Assembly: GCA_046349875.1 (NCBI GenBank) | Contig: JAXMBN010000002.1 | Span: 159,193-223,192, forward strand | DNA: 64,000 nt | Origin: JAXMBN01 sp046349875 | GTDB lineage: Bacteria; Planctomycetota; Planctomycetia; Pirellulales; Pirellulaceae | Direction: 5' to 3' | The notes under the pieces: model-generated | Database searches by the model: none | What the model saw: only the letters and a program-made list of their open reading frames with translations | Told to the model about the DNA's origin: nothing | Made by a program: the position numbers and the translations under genes | Shown here: positions 10,910 through 20,478 of the stretch, in pieces | How the letters are laid out: each line of letters starts with the position of its first letter | Position numbering within the stretch: the first letter of the stretch is position 1

Positions 10910-12195
10910 GGCTTGGAGATTGGAGGGGCATCGAGTCGAAACTGAGGATCGATCGATTCGACGATGCTTTGAATGCTGCCGAATTCGAAAAGTGTCTCCA
11001 TCCGATCGCCGCGCCCGGACTTGCTTGGCTTGCGTGATGATCTTTTGTGACTCGGGATCCCGTGTCATCGAATAACCTCGGTGAAGGACTTTCAGAGGGC
11101 TCAACGCTTCGAGCGCCAGAGCCCAGCGGGCGATTGCTTGTTGAGATAGTTCGATCTTGTGGTCGAGACTTCGATCAAGTCGCAATTGCAGTTCGTCGAT
11201 TCTCTGCGAAAGTCGACGCAGGTTTTCTGGACGAGCCAGCACAGGACGCGTTGTCAATTGAGAGAGTCGACGTTGAAGGGTCTGGAGTTGGTGCAGAGCA
11301 ATTCGGTGCAAGTGGTTTTCCGGTTCGTTGAGAAGCTCCAATAGTTCTTCGCTATCGGGAAGGATCCGTTCGGCAGCCTCGGTTGGGGTCAAGGCGCGAA
11401 CGTCGGCAGCGAGATCGCAAAGGGTTACATCGATTTCATGGCCGACTGCAGACACGGTCGGTAATGGGCATTCTGCTACGGCACGGACGACGACTTCTTC
11501 ATTGAAGGCCCAGAGGTCTTCTAGTGAGCCTCCGCCGCGCCCCACCACTACCAGATCGAGAGCGGACGAATGCGGGCTGCCACATGAATGCCCCGCGCGA
11601 TTTCTTCTGCTGCACCTTCCCCTTGAACCTTGGCAGGAATGATGAGGACATCGATTCCTTTCCAGCGACGGCGAAGAACTTCGAGGAAATCGTGGATGGC
11701 TGCACCGCTTGGGCTCGTGACGAAGGCAACCCTCTTCGGAAATCTCGGTAATGGTTTCTTGCGTTCGGGTGCGAACAGGCCTTCGCGGCTTAGCTTGGCG
11801 TGCAATTGCTGGAAGGCAAGTTGGAGGGGGCCGAGTCCCTTCGGTTGCATTTTTTGAATGACAAATTGGTAAGTACCGCGCGGTGCATACACATCGAGAG
11901 TGCCAAAACAATGCACCGACAAACCATCTTGAAGTCGGAATGGGAGCTTGGCCGCCGAGGAACGCCACATGACGCCGCGAATTTGCGATTCCGCATCTCG
12001 TAGGGTCATGTAAAGGTGTCCGCTCGAAGGCTGAGCCAAATCACTTAGCTCGGCTTCTAACCAGATCGGGTAGAGGTTTCGGTCGAGCGTATTCTTTATC
12101 CATTGATTGAGTTGGCTGACGGAAAGAGCTTGAGAAGCATCGGCACCGAGCTTTTTTGCGGTGGATTTATTCTTCTTGTCCTGTGAAGGCTCCAT
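10906..12195 (-). pseudogene. xseA: Exodeoxyribonuclease VII large subunit, two frameshifts
   Basis: Clear XseA similarity over the whole length: an N-terminal OB-fold region (AELSDLAQPSSGHLYMTL), then VTSPSGAAIHDFLEVL, VVVGRGGGSLEDLW and the C-terminal LHRGYSM region. The subunit, with XseB, degrades single-stranded DNA in the cytoplasm. The frame is lost near 11555, where one base appears missing before the VVVGRGG block. It is lost again near 11020, where the C-terminal frame would read GDRMETLFEFGS and run to a stop at 10906. ATG 12195 is preferred to an upstream in-frame ATG because the extra 40 residues look non-homologous. No xseB is visible nearby. The stop overlaps that of the convergent gene. 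Confidence 0.88.
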
Positions 12196-12283
12196 CGAAG
12201 AGTCTTCTTCCCACAGCCATCCTGACGACACAAAGTACCCTTTCCCAAACAGACCTTGAAGCGGAATCGCACAGATCCAAATG

Positions 12284-12297
12284 CTTGTTGCAACAAG
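12284..12297. promoter_or_regulatory. Perfect 14-bp palindrome between divergent genes
   Basis: CTTGTTGCAACAAG is a perfect palindrome in the roughly 300-bp region between the divergent xseA and PqaA-like genes. It could be an operator, but no regulator is identified and a single copy is weak evidence. The rest of 12196-12498 shows no clear promoter. Confidence 0.25.
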
Positions 12298-12498
12298 TAT
12301 TTTAGCGCGACGCAAAATTGCGGCGAGAAGGCCTCATTTTCGTTTCGATCGCACTCCAAAGGGGTGAGTCCATCAAGCGATATTTCGAACTGAAATCTCG
12401 TGAAATGAGAATCCTCTGGGAAGGGATTCTACCAAGAACCTCCAATGGAATATACTCAGGGTTCTGATTGGACCGACACTCGTTTCAAAGGTACAGGT

Positions 12499-13920
12499 AT
12501 GCGTTGGATCAACTTGCTTGTTCTGCCAGCTTTACTGGCAGCCTCTTCACTATCGATGGCTGAACCTCCTAAAGGTGTTCGACTGACTCCACTTGACGAA
12601 TATGTTCATGCGCCGGATCCAGCTTACAAATGGGAACTGGTCAATACGGTCGAGGGAGCTGACTTCAAGACGTACATTATTAAGCTGACATCGCAGGGAT
12701 GGCGGACCGAAGCGGATGTTAATCGCGTCGTTTGGGAACATTGGTTGGTTGCCACGGCTCCGAAAGATATCAAGACCAACAAAGCCTTCATCATGGTGGG
12801 TGGTGGCAGCAACGATAAGGGGCCGCCCGCCGGAGCCGATGCCATTACCATGGCCATGGCTAAAGAGACTGGCAGCGTGGTTGCAGAACTGAAAATGGTT
12901 CCCAATCAACCATTGATTTTTCATAACGATGGAAAGCCTCGCGTTGAAGATGACCTGATTGGATACGCTTGGGCCAAATATCTTGAAACAGGTGATCCAA
13001 CTTGGTTGCCTCGCTTGCCGATGGTCAAGAGTGTCATCCGCGCCATGGACTGCATGCAAGAAGCGGCTATGAAGTTTTCGGACGGGCGCTTTTCGATCGA
13101 GAAATTTGTGATCGCGGGTGGAAGCAAACGAGGATGGACGACCTGGATGTCGGGGCCAACCGATACTCGTATCGAAGCCATTGTTCCCATCGTGATCGAC
13201 GTTGCAAATTGCGATGCGTCCCTACGTCACCATTGCCAAGTGTATGGTTTCTGGGCGACTGCGATTGGCAATTACTATGAACATCAGATTCTGCAGCGAT
13301 TTGATCATCCTCGGATGAAGGAACTGTACGCCGTCGTCGATCCTTATTCGTACATCGATCGATTGACCCTGCCCAAATTTGTCGTCAATGCGAGCGGTGA
13401 TCAATTCTTCTGTCCTGATTCTTCGCAGTTTTACTACGACGATCTCAAGGGCGAGAAGCTGTTGCGTTACGTTCCCAATGCCGACCATTCGCTCAAAAAT
13501 AGCGATGCCGTGCAAAGCATCATTGCTTACTATCAAACCATTATCAGCGGCAAGAAGCGTCCCGTTCCCACTTGGGAGTTCCTTCCTGATGGATCGATTC
13601 GCGTCTCGTCGGATGTGAAACCAACCAAAGTGACGCTCTGGCAAGCCAGCAACCCGAAGGCTCGCGATTTCCGATTGGAGAAGATTGGCCCGGCCTTCAA
13701 GGATAGCGATTTGAAGGCCAACGGTGATGGGACCTTCACCGCCAAGGTAGAAACACCCAAAGAAGGTTGGACCGCGGCATTTGTAGAACTCTCCTACGAT
13801 GTCGGTGGAACTCAACCGTTGAAGACCTCGACGGCGGTTCGCATTCTTCCCGACGTATTGCCATTCAAGGGGATTGATCCCAAGACGGTCAAATATGAAA
13901 AAGAGCTGACTGCCAAGTAA
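12499..13920 (+). CDS. PhoPQ-activated pathogenicity-related (PqaA-like) secreted hydrolase
   Basis: A 473-residue exported protein of the PqaA family, common in planctomycetes. ATG 12499 gives a clean signal peptide ending near SLSMA; the frame is open 18 codons upstream, but that extension has no signal character. The alpha/beta-hydrolase-like core includes IMVGGGSNDKG and the nucleophile-elbow-like FVIAGGSKRGWTTW. Later acid and His candidates are in VNASGDQFFCPDSS and PNADHSL. The C-terminal ~130 residues look like a beta-sandwich. The substrate is unknown, and the family name comes from Salmonella and implies nothing about virulence here. Confidence 0.9.
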   Translation: MRWINLLVLPALLAASSLSMAEPPKGVRLTPLDEYVHAPDPAYKWELVNTVEGADFKTYIIKLTSQGWRTEADVNRVVWEHWLVATAPKDIKTNKAFIMVGGGSNDKGPPAGADAITMAMAKETGSVVAELKMVPNQPLIFHNDGKPRVEDDLIGYAWAKYLETGDPTWLPRLPMVKSVIRAMDCMQEAAMKFSDGRFSIEKFVIAGGSKRGWTTWMSGPTDTRIEAIVPIVIDVANCDASLRHHCQVYGFWATAIGNYYEHQILQRFDHPRMKELYAVVDPYSYIDRLTLPKFVVNASGDQFFCPDSSQFYYDDLKGEKLLRYVPNADHSLKNSDAVQSIIAYYQTIISGKKRPVPTWEFLPDGSIRVSSDVKPTKVTLWQASNPKARDFRLEKIGPAFKDSDLKANGDGTFTAKVETPKEGWTAAFVELSYDVGGTQPLKTSTAVRILPDVLPFKGIDPKTVKYEKELTAK

Positions 13921-13938
13921 CAGTCGATCTCGATCGTA

Positions 13939-14844
13939 TTATTTCAGGATGAGATTGAGCCAGCGTTCTGCTGGCTCAATCCACGTATGGATGGAACTTC
14001 CTTCCACGGGGCGAATACCATAGCCATGTCCACCGTTTTGGTAAACATGGATCTCACTGGGCACTTTTCGTTTCTTGAGTTCAGCATAAAACGAAATGGG
14101 GCCGAGCGAACTTAGGCCGTCGTCATGGGTGTGGACAATGAATGTGGGCGGAGCGCTCGCCTGGGGCATCGCTTCGCGAAGCAGCGATTCCTCTTTGGTA
14201 TTCCAAAGATAGGCCGGGTAGATCAACATCGCAAAGTCGACTCCGAATGGTGCCTTGGCAATGTCATCGGATCCTTCATAAGTTAGTTTCTGTTGAACTT
14301 CGGTGAGCGTCGCTAAATGGCCTCCCGCTGAGAATCCCATAATGCCTATACGAGGTTGTTTGAGTCCCCATTGATGGGCGTTCGAGCGAATCCACTGGAG
14401 CGCTCGTTGACTATCCTGTAGTGCTTTCGGATAGTGCTGTTCTACCGAGTCGGTTCGTTCCTTGGTTCGATAACGCAAAACAAAGGCTGTGATGCCTTGT
14501 TGGTTGAGCCAACGGGCTGGTTCTTCTCCTTCTTTGTCGCGAACGACGTAGCTGTAGCCTCCTCCGGGGCAGATGAGTACCGCAACATTGCGCGACGGGG
14601 ATTCAGGAACGTAGACCTCTAGCTGCGGTTGAGTAATCTTTCCAATTCGAGTTGCAGGAGGGTTTTCATCAGGGCGACGCGGTAGTGCTTCGCCTGGATT
14701 TTGCGTTGTTTCACCAGGAGCTGCTTGTGGCCAGAGGGAGATGAGGTTTTGGGAAGATTCTTGTGCTTGGAGTGAAGCAAGCCCAACACAGATGGAAAGA
14801 AACAGTGAGGCAGAATAGGGGGAAAGGAAAGAGCGGTTGAGCAT
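13939..14844 (-). CDS. Secreted alpha/beta hydrolase (acetylxylan-esterase-like)
   Basis: About 301 residues from ATG 14844, which follows an AGGAC ribosome-binding site and gives a signal peptide ending near LASLQAQ. The oxyanion region is CPGGGYSYV, the nucleophile elbow is GFSAGGH, the acid lies in HTHDDGL and the catalytic His in NGGHGYG. This is the BD-FAE/endo-xylanase-esterase type of hydrolase, predicted to cleave esters outside the cytoplasm, perhaps on polysaccharides. It is convergent with the PqaA-like gene, with 18 bases between stops. An in-frame ATG 45 bases upstream is less likely. Confidence 0.88.
   Translation of the reverse strand: MLNRSFLSPYSASLFLSICVGLASLQAQESSQNLISLWPQAAPGETTQNPGEALPRRPDENPPATRIGKITQPQLEVYVPESPSRNVAVLICPGGGYSYVVRDKEGEEPARWLNQQGITAFVLRYRTKERTDSVEQHYPKALQDSQRALQWIRSNAHQWGLKQPRIGIMGFSAGGHLATLTEVQQKLTYEGSDDIAKAPFGVDFAMLIYPAYLWNTKEESLLREAMPQASAPPTFIVHTHDDGLSSLGPISFYAELKKRKVPSEIHVYQNGGHGYGIRPVEGSSIHTWIEPAERWLNLILK
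13953..13981. terminator. Perfect 12-bp stem inside the esterase 3' end
   Basis: GATTGAGCCAGC pairs with GCTGGCTCAATC across a 5-base loop. It lies within the last codons of the minus-strand esterase and 33 bases beyond the stop of the plus-strand PqaA-like gene. It has no long T tract on either side, so terminator activity for the plus-strand gene is inferred. Confidence 0.4.
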
Positions 14845-15070
14845 GACGGAAAGTCCTGTCGCGAGGCTGGGAGGGAGAATCGTCGTCACCGAATCATACC
14901 ATTTCCGTAAGAAATGCCAAAAATTGATTTACATTGGCTTGGGAGAGGGCACAATGACCCGAAGGTCACGGTGCCAAGGAGACTTATGATGGAAGAACAT
15001 CGCGAGCTCCAAGTCAGCGAGACTTGTGGAAGCGATCACGTCGAATGATTGATAGGCGGAGGGAACGGCG

Positions 15071-15820
15071 ATGATGCAATCTTTGGAAAACCCGATGGAT
15101 GCGCCAAGCCAACGAGTGGTCACACATTCGATTTCGCATTTGCGATGGTTGGTGGCGATTTTGGTGGGAGTTGTTGGGGCGTGGCTGTTGTTTCAGTATC
15201 CGCCGATACGCTATGACATTCCCGAACGGCTGAAGTCGGTAACCATGTTCAGTTCGCAAGAGCTGATAGCAGAGTACTTTGATGCTCAAAACGAAGTCTA
15301 TCGCAAGAATTCGTTCGCTGACTTGACGCTGGTGGGAACCTGCTTTGGAGCCACTGCCTTGCTGATCAGTCGAGGGCTCAAGCCATGGCACAATCTTATT
15401 GCTCTAGCGATCGGAGCCTTTTGCGGTTCCATTGCGGCTTATTTTGCGTTGTACATGAGCCCCTACCTCATCCATCGATTTCGCCTTCCTTTCGCGGATG
15501 ACTCATCCCAGGCAATGGTGTCCGAGACGTTGTTGTTTATAGGCTGTAGTACCATCATGGTGTTGCCTTTCGCGTCTTCCCTTTGGTTGCATGGATGCCC
15601 GGTACAGAAAAGGGCAGCCATGATCATTCCCATGAGTGGAGTTCTTACCGGTATCGTCGCTCCAATCACGATCAGTGCCTTCTTCCCCATGGAGCCGACC
15701 CATCATTTTCCACCGGATGGATCGATCGTATGCACGATTTGGATTGCGATTCTGGGCGTGGCGATCTTCTTCGTTAGTTCACATCGCAAGCGACAACCCA
15801 AACCGACGACTGCTTCTTGA
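15071..15820 (+). CDS. Multi-pass membrane protein, function unknown
   Basis: A 249-residue protein with about six predicted membrane segments, including WLVAILVGVVGAWLLF near residues 26-42 and a C-terminal helix IWIAILGVAIFFVSS before a basic tail. There is no recognised family motif. The start is uncertain between ATG 15071 and ATG 15095; neither has a strong Shine-Dalgarno. It converges with the fusion gene downstream, with 3 bases between the stops. Confidence 0.65.
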   Translation: MMQSLENPMDAPSQRVVTHSISHLRWLVAILVGVVGAWLLFQYPPIRYDIPERLKSVTMFSSQELIAEYFDAQNEVYRKNSFADLTLVGTCFGATALLISRGLKPWHNLIALAIGAFCGSIAAYFALYMSPYLIHRFRLPFADDSSQAMVSETLLFIGCSTIMVLPFASSLWLHGCPVQKRAAMIIPMSGVLTGIVAPITISAFFPMEPTHHFPPDGSIVCTIWIAILGVAIFFVSSHRKRQPKPTTAS

Positions 15821-15823
15821 GGC

Positions 15824-18175
15824 TTACGGATTGAGGGAAAGCAACTGCTTGCCGTTGGGCCAATTTTCGATCGAATCTGCAAGACGGTGTAACAATCGAT
15901 CGACATCGGCGGATACGGTTTCTTGAGTGCTTTTTTCGACGAGACTGATTCTGCTATTGATCAAGGCTATCATATTGATTCCATCGTGACGCTTGATCAC
16001 GATCGTAGTTGTTCCCGGGAGGGAACCGACATGCCAATGGTTCATTTTTCCCGATGGCAGTTGCCGATTGTTCCAGCCGAGTGAATAGAAAACGGCTGAC
16101 GATTTCTTTTGAGAATCGGCATCGCGGACTTCCTTCGAATCAACGGTAAGAGGCGAGGGACGTTCGAACATGGTCGCGATCATTTCAGGAGATAAGATCT
16201 TGGAATGGTCGGGAACATCTAAGGCTACGGCAAGAGTGGCAAGATCGATTGCTGATGCCAGCCATCCGCCATGAGCATCCATCGATTCAATGCTCCAACC
16301 GCCGTAGCAAACAGGTGCTTCGCGGTTTTCATCTGTGGGAAAGATAGATTTGGCTTTGGCCGGATCGTAGTAGGATACTTCTTCGGGTAGTCGATCTTCT
16401 TTGCGAGTGTGACCAATCTGCATGCGGGTCAATCCTAAGGGGAGCAGCAACCGTTCGCGGACATAGGTTTCGTAGGGCATTCCAGAACGCGCTTCGATCA
16501 CACGCCCAAGCAGGTTGTATCCAAAGTTACTATAGGCATATTTGCTTCCAGGATCGAAATCCAGTTTGTGATGACGCATGGCTGCAATGAAATCATCTGC
16601 GCGAAGCGGTAAGGCGAAGCCATGCTCTTTGGCGAATCTTCGCGCTTGAAACATGGGATCAAAAGAAGCTTGGCGATCCCAACCGCCTCGGTGTTGCAAG
16701 AGTTGTCGAATGGTGACTTGACTCCATCGAGGATCCACGTGTTGCGAAGAAGTGTTTGGGAGCGGATCCCAATGGAGAATCTGTGAGACTGGTTGGTCGA
16801 GCTCCAGCTTTTTCTCTTCGATCAACTTCATCACCGCCATGGCAGTGATGGGTTTCGAAATACTTGCAATGCGAAACAGACTGTCTGGAGATACAAGCGT
16901 GCGAGTTTCCAAATCGGCATATCCATAACCACGAGCCACGCTGAGTCGGTTATCTTTGGTGAGTGCGACGGCCATTCCCGGCACGTGATGTCGTTGAAGG
17001 AATTCGAAGCAAAGCTCGTCGAGCTTTGCGGTGCCATGATCGCGATCCCCTTGAACGGGAATGGGTTGCGAGTGACGGAAGCTCTGTACTTGATCTGACG
17101 CAATGGTCGTATCCGGCTTCCATGTCGAAAGAAATTCCGTCAGTGCCATCACCGCCCATGAAGAAGCACCGATGGATAGAAATTGGTCCTTGCCGTGAGG
17201 AAATCCTGATTCGTAGTAAGGTTGAAATCCTTTGGCTCGCGTGACCACATGCCATGTTCCATCAGGGAGTTGGCTTTGAATTAAGTAGTGGATTCCGCGT
17301 TGGATGTTGAGTGTCGCTTTGGAATCGAGATTACCGTAACGAAGCAGTGCAAAGAGGACGGTGCTGGTTGCATAGGCATCGCTAGTCATGGACTTTGTCT
17401 GCGACCATCCACCATCGTTTTGTTGTTGGTTCAGCAAGTCTTGGGCGGCGTTTCGCAGAATTTCGCTTGGGTATTCAAGTGCATGAAGAAGCATGAACCG
17501 AAACACATGATCCTCGGTATCTTGAGGCGTCGTTGTATCGATCCATTGCAGAATGCGATCCAATCGTTGTTGAAACTGTTCTTGTTCGGAAGATTTTCCA
17601 TATTTTTGAAGGGATACGAGCGCGAAGTACGTGGTGGAGAAATCGCTGTCCGACATGGGAGGGCGACCGCTGATATGATGCCACCTGCCCAGTTTTTCAT
17701 CTTCTGTAAGCAAATACGAAGCGACGAGTTCCGTAATCTCTGAGGGAGGTTCGTTAGCTTCCGCAAGCAACCAAAGGGCATAACCAGCGGTGAGAGCCTT
17801 TCCACCTTGTCCTTCCTTTTTGCGATACGTTTCTTTGCCTCGCTCTAAGTGAGCCTTGGCATGCTGGACTTGATGAGCGACCGCATTTGGGCCCACTTTG
17901 AAGGACTGCTTACGAGCATCCATGAGAGCGATGGCAGGTAAGGCACCATGATGGCATGTGAAGCATTGCTTCTGTTCCGAGGACGCTCGAGCGCTATATT
18001 CGAGTGGTCCCAGGGCAGCTTGAATGGCTTGCCGCAGTTTTTCTTCGGTAAAACTTGGTCGGACCTTCTCTTGCGATCCCGCGTTCTCTTGAGCTCCCGA
18101 AATATTGCCTTGAAGCATGCTAAACGCGATCAATGCATGGAGCAAAAGCATCATCACAAACGAGTTTTCACGCAT
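15824..18175 (-). CDS. Secreted cyclase-like repeat / class C beta-lactamase-like fusion
   Basis: About 783 residues from ATG 18175, which gives the signal peptide; the frame is open 14 codons upstream. After the signal, a CFTCHH motif (heme-c-like CxxCH) opens an alpha/alpha-toroid region of prenyltransferase/squalene-oxidase type, with GGWSQTKSM and DGTWHVVTRA repeats (about residues 40-345). The second half (about 395-760) is a serine beta-lactamase/DD-peptidase-like domain with SISK as the SxxK motif, YSN as the YxN motif, and a late HVGSLPG. The second domain is probably an esterase or peptidase rather than a resistance enzyme. The CxxCH followed by toroid repeats is known in planctomycete proteins, but the combined function is unknown. 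Confidence 0.85.
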   Translation of the reverse strand: MRENSFVMMLLLHALIAFSMLQGNISGAQENAGSQEKVRPSFTEEKLRQAIQAALGPLEYSARASSEQKQCFTCHHGALPAIALMDARKQSFKVGPNAVAHQVQHAKAHLERGKETYRKKEGQGGKALTAGYALWLLAEANEPPSEITELVASYLLTEDEKLGRWHHISGRPPMSDSDFSTTYFALVSLQKYGKSSEQEQFQQRLDRILQWIDTTTPQDTEDHVFRFMLLHALEYPSEILRNAAQDLLNQQQNDGGWSQTKSMTSDAYATSTVLFALLRYGNLDSKATLNIQRGIHYLIQSQLPDGTWHVVTRAKGFQPYYESGFPHGKDQFLSIGASSWAVMALTEFLSTWKPDTTIASDQVQSFRHSQPIPVQGDRDHGTAKLDELCFEFLQRHHVPGMAVALTKDNRLSVARGYGYADLETRTLVSPDSLFRIASISKPITAMAVMKLIEEKKLELDQPVSQILHWDPLPNTSSQHVDPRWSQVTIRQLLQHRGGWDRQASFDPMFQARRFAKEHGFALPLRADDFIAAMRHHKLDFDPGSKYAYSNFGYNLLGRVIEARSGMPYETYVRERLLLPLGLTRMQIGHTRKEDRLPEEVSYYDPAKAKSIFPTDENREAPVCYGGWSIESMDAHGGWLASAIDLATLAVALDVPDHSKILSPEMIATMFERPSPLTVDSKEVRDADSQKKSSAVFYSLGWNNRQLPSGKMNHWHVGSLPGTTTIVIKRHDGINMIALINSRISLVEKSTQETVSADVDRLLHRLADSIENWPNGKQLLSLNP

Positions 18176-18502
18176 GGCAAGAGATCTCGAAGGCGGGAAT
18201 GAGAGGGTGGCGAGCAAACACTAGAATAAAGCGCAGTCGGTACCAATACCACTGCCGAAGCTACAATGCCGGTTCGAGAGAACCGCAGTTTGAATCATGT
18301 TAGGGAATTGCGTACACTCGTACGAAGCATGGTGGAGGCGTTTTAGAGCGATTTCAGAATGTTGTTGGAACGCTTGTGAGAAATCATGGACATCTGCCCC
18401 CGTCGGAGTTGGCGCTTTAGGAACGTGATATTCCCATCCATTTTTCTTAAGAAAAATGAAGACGAAGAAAAGTTGAAAGTAGTGGAAAAGAGAATTCTCG
18501 AA

Positions 18503-19267
18503 ATGCGTTGGGACGTCGCCAAAACTCTTCTGTTCCTATTCACCCTTTCAGCATTGCCGAAAGCCTTGGCCATTGAACCACCGGCATTGCAGAGATGGGA
18601 CCGAGTCGTTTGCCTTCTTTCAGAGAATCGAGACAAACCTGGAACGCAGCAGAGTTGCTCTGGCTTCTTGATATCGAGCGAGGATCAATTGTTTCTCGTA
18701 ACAGCCGATCATGCGGCCAATGAGACGCACTCGAAGACGCGACTTTTGTATCGCGATTCGGAAGGCAAGATGAAGGCTATCTCTTTCGAGACACTGTTTG
18801 TCACCGCAAGTAATCCTTGGACGCGATACAAGTCATCGGACTTGGGAATTGCCAGATTGGAAAGCTCCAATCCCGAGGTCAAAGAACTTCGGGGGCTGGC
18901 GATTCCTCTGACGTGCTTTCTCAAGGAAGCACCTCCTCGGACGACAAAACTGGAGGTCAGCGGATTTCCATTGGGACTTGGTGTCTCTGATTCCTTATCT
19001 CCACTGGTCATTTGTGGAAACCTCGCATCTACCGAGTTAACCGCAGAAAGTCGTTGGGGAAGGGAACCTGTGCTTTATTCGACACCGGCCGTGGCGCAGG
19101 GGTCTAGCGGAGGCCCAGCCTTTATTGCGGATGATGATTTTGCCAAAGTTACGGTGGCAGGAATGTATATTGGAGTTGTGTTTGATGCTACGGGCGCGAA
19201 GCTCTCAAAGCTTGTCCCTTCCCGTATGATTTATGAAGCCATACAAGAATCCCTGTCGCAAAAATAA
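18503..19267 (+). CDS. Trypsin-like serine protease, secreted
   Basis: About 254 residues from ATG 18503, chosen because it places a signal peptide (KTLLFLFTLSALPKALA) at the N-terminus; the frame is open 39 codons upstream. The chymotrypsin-fold triad is visible: His in VTADHA, Asp in KSSDLGIAR and Ser in AQGSSGGPAF. It lacks a PDZ domain, so it is not a full DegP/HtrA. It is followed 13 bases later by a small HEAT-like secreted protein, probably in the same operon. Substrate unknown. Confidence 0.85.
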   Translation: MRWDVAKTLLFLFTLSALPKALAIEPPALQRWDRVVCLLSENRDKPGTQQSCSGFLISSEDQLFLVTADHAANETHSKTRLLYRDSEGKMKAISFETLFVTASNPWTRYKSSDLGIARLESSNPEVKELRGLAIPLTCFLKEAPPRTTKLEVSGFPLGLGVSDSLSPLVICGNLASTELTAESRWGREPVLYSTPAVAQGSSGGPAFIADDDFAKVTVAGMYIGVVFDATGAKLSKLVPSRMIYEAIQESLSQK

Positions 19268-19280
19268 TGTGAGGTTCACC

Positions 19281-19964
19281 ATGCATCGCCGATGGTTCAT
19301 TCCGTTGTTGGTAATGTTGGCGGTGGGGTTTGTGAATGCGTATCGATTGAAGGCGGATGATGCCGAATCGCTTGCCCGCGCGAAGATGCTCGCTAAGAGT
19401 ATTCGCGATCGGATGACTGATCCTGCCATCATGAAGATTGAAACGGGAGATCGGGCAGATACGTGTCCCAGAGGAAAGCGTCAACGAGAAGTGGCGAAGG
19501 CGGACATGCACGCCTTGATCTCGTGTGGAAAGGCTGCCGACGAACCGCTTTGGACATTGCTATCCGACGAGGAGGCAAGTGTACGCAGATCCGTGGTGAT
19601 TCTTTTGGAAGGGACCAGAACGGGAGTGGATTCGAAACCGATCGCGTCCACGACCATTCGAAGTCTGCATATACCTATGTTCGAGCGAGCGTTGAATTCC
19701 AAAGATGATCAAGTTCGATATTTTGCATGTAACGCCCTTGGAAATTTTGCATCGTGGTCAGACGATGCGTTGGAGCGACTCTATGAATCGTTGCCCAAGT
19801 TGCGTAAGTTGCGAGAAGATGAAAGCAAAGATGTGCGCGCCATCGCTTGGACGGCCAGCAATTCGATTGCGTCGGCTTTAACGCGTCGTTCCCAGTCCTC
19901 TATGGTTCGCGTGGAAGCGGGGAAAGAACTGGAGCGACTCCAGCGCGAAGGAGCGTGGAAATAA
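19281..19964 (+). CDS. Secreted HEAT-repeat-like protein
   Basis: A 227-residue protein; ATG 19281 is preceded by a GAGG ribosome-binding site and gives a signal peptide ending near VNA. The body has helical-repeat features typical of HEAT/PBS-lyase-like repeats: EASVRRSVVILLEG, DDQVRYFACNALGNFA and SKDVRAIAWTASNSIA. Such repeats usually serve as protein-binding scaffolds. It lies 13 bases after the trypsin-like protease gene, so a partner or inhibitor role is possible but unproven. Confidence 0.75.
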   Translation: MHRRWFIPLLVMLAVGFVNAYRLKADDAESLARAKMLAKSIRDRMTDPAIMKIETGDRADTCPRGKRQREVAKADMHALISCGKAADEPLWTLLSDEEASVRRSVVILLEGTRTGVDSKPIASTTIRSLHIPMFERALNSKDDQVRYFACNALGNFASWSDDALERLYESLPKLRKLREDESKDVRAIAWTASNSIASALTRRSQSSMVRVEAGKELERLQREGAWK

Positions 19965-19980
19965 GTGAGCAGAATGGTGT

Positions 19981-20478
19981 TTGTGGAACCAAGCGAGGAT
20001 AAAGTTGACCAACGAAAATCCGCCACTCAAGAGCCTTCGTGTCGATATACCCCAATTTAGTCTCGTCGATGTCCTTTGCATGATGACGACGATCGCTTGT
20101 ACTTTGGCGATTGTGAAGTTCGCAGGAGTCGTTGGGTTTAGTTTGATCTTTGTCCTCTCAAATCTGTTGATTTTGGGGGGAACGCTCTGGTTTGGTTTTG
20201 TTTCAAAACGTTCCTGCATGAACCAACGCCAAGGAATCTTTGATGGTCGGCGCATCACTCAAAAATCGACGTGGCAATGGGTTTGGAGGTACGCAGTCGG
20301 GTACACCATCCTACTTTGGCTGGTGTTTCTGATTCAGGTTGTTTGGCTCATCGTTTCAATCATTGTTCACCCAATGCTCGCGGAGCAATTGGTTGATCTC
20401 CGAAGCACATTGAATAGGGACACCGTGAGCCGCGTGATCGATGCGGACGTAGTTTCCATCAGGAAAATGGGTTGCTAA
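19981..20478 (+). CDS. Small membrane protein with C-terminus overlapping a convergent gene
   Basis: A 165-residue frame from TTG 19981 (alternative TTG 20005). It has three or four membrane segments: VDVLCMMTTIACTLAIV, GFSLIFVLSNLLILGG and YTILLWLVFLIQVVWLIVS. The last ~40 residues overlap the convergent hydrolase gene by 123 bases, unusually long for this window. Either the gene is real with an overlapping tail, or its original end was lost by a past rearrangement. No family recognised. Confidence 0.5.
   Translation: MWNQARIKLTNENPPLKSLRVDIPQFSLVDVLCMMTTIACTLAIVKFAGVVGFSLIFVLSNLLILGGTLWFGFVSKRSCMNQRQGIFDGRRITQKSTWQWVWRYAVGYTILLWLVFLIQVVWLIVSIIVHPMLAEQLVDLRSTLNRDTVSRVIDADVVSIRKMGC

Noticed and set aside
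15824..18175. Antibiotic-resistance beta-lactamase
   Set aside because: The domain is a large secreted serine hydrolase fused to toroid repeats; the family mostly comprises esterases and peptidases, so resistance is not supported.
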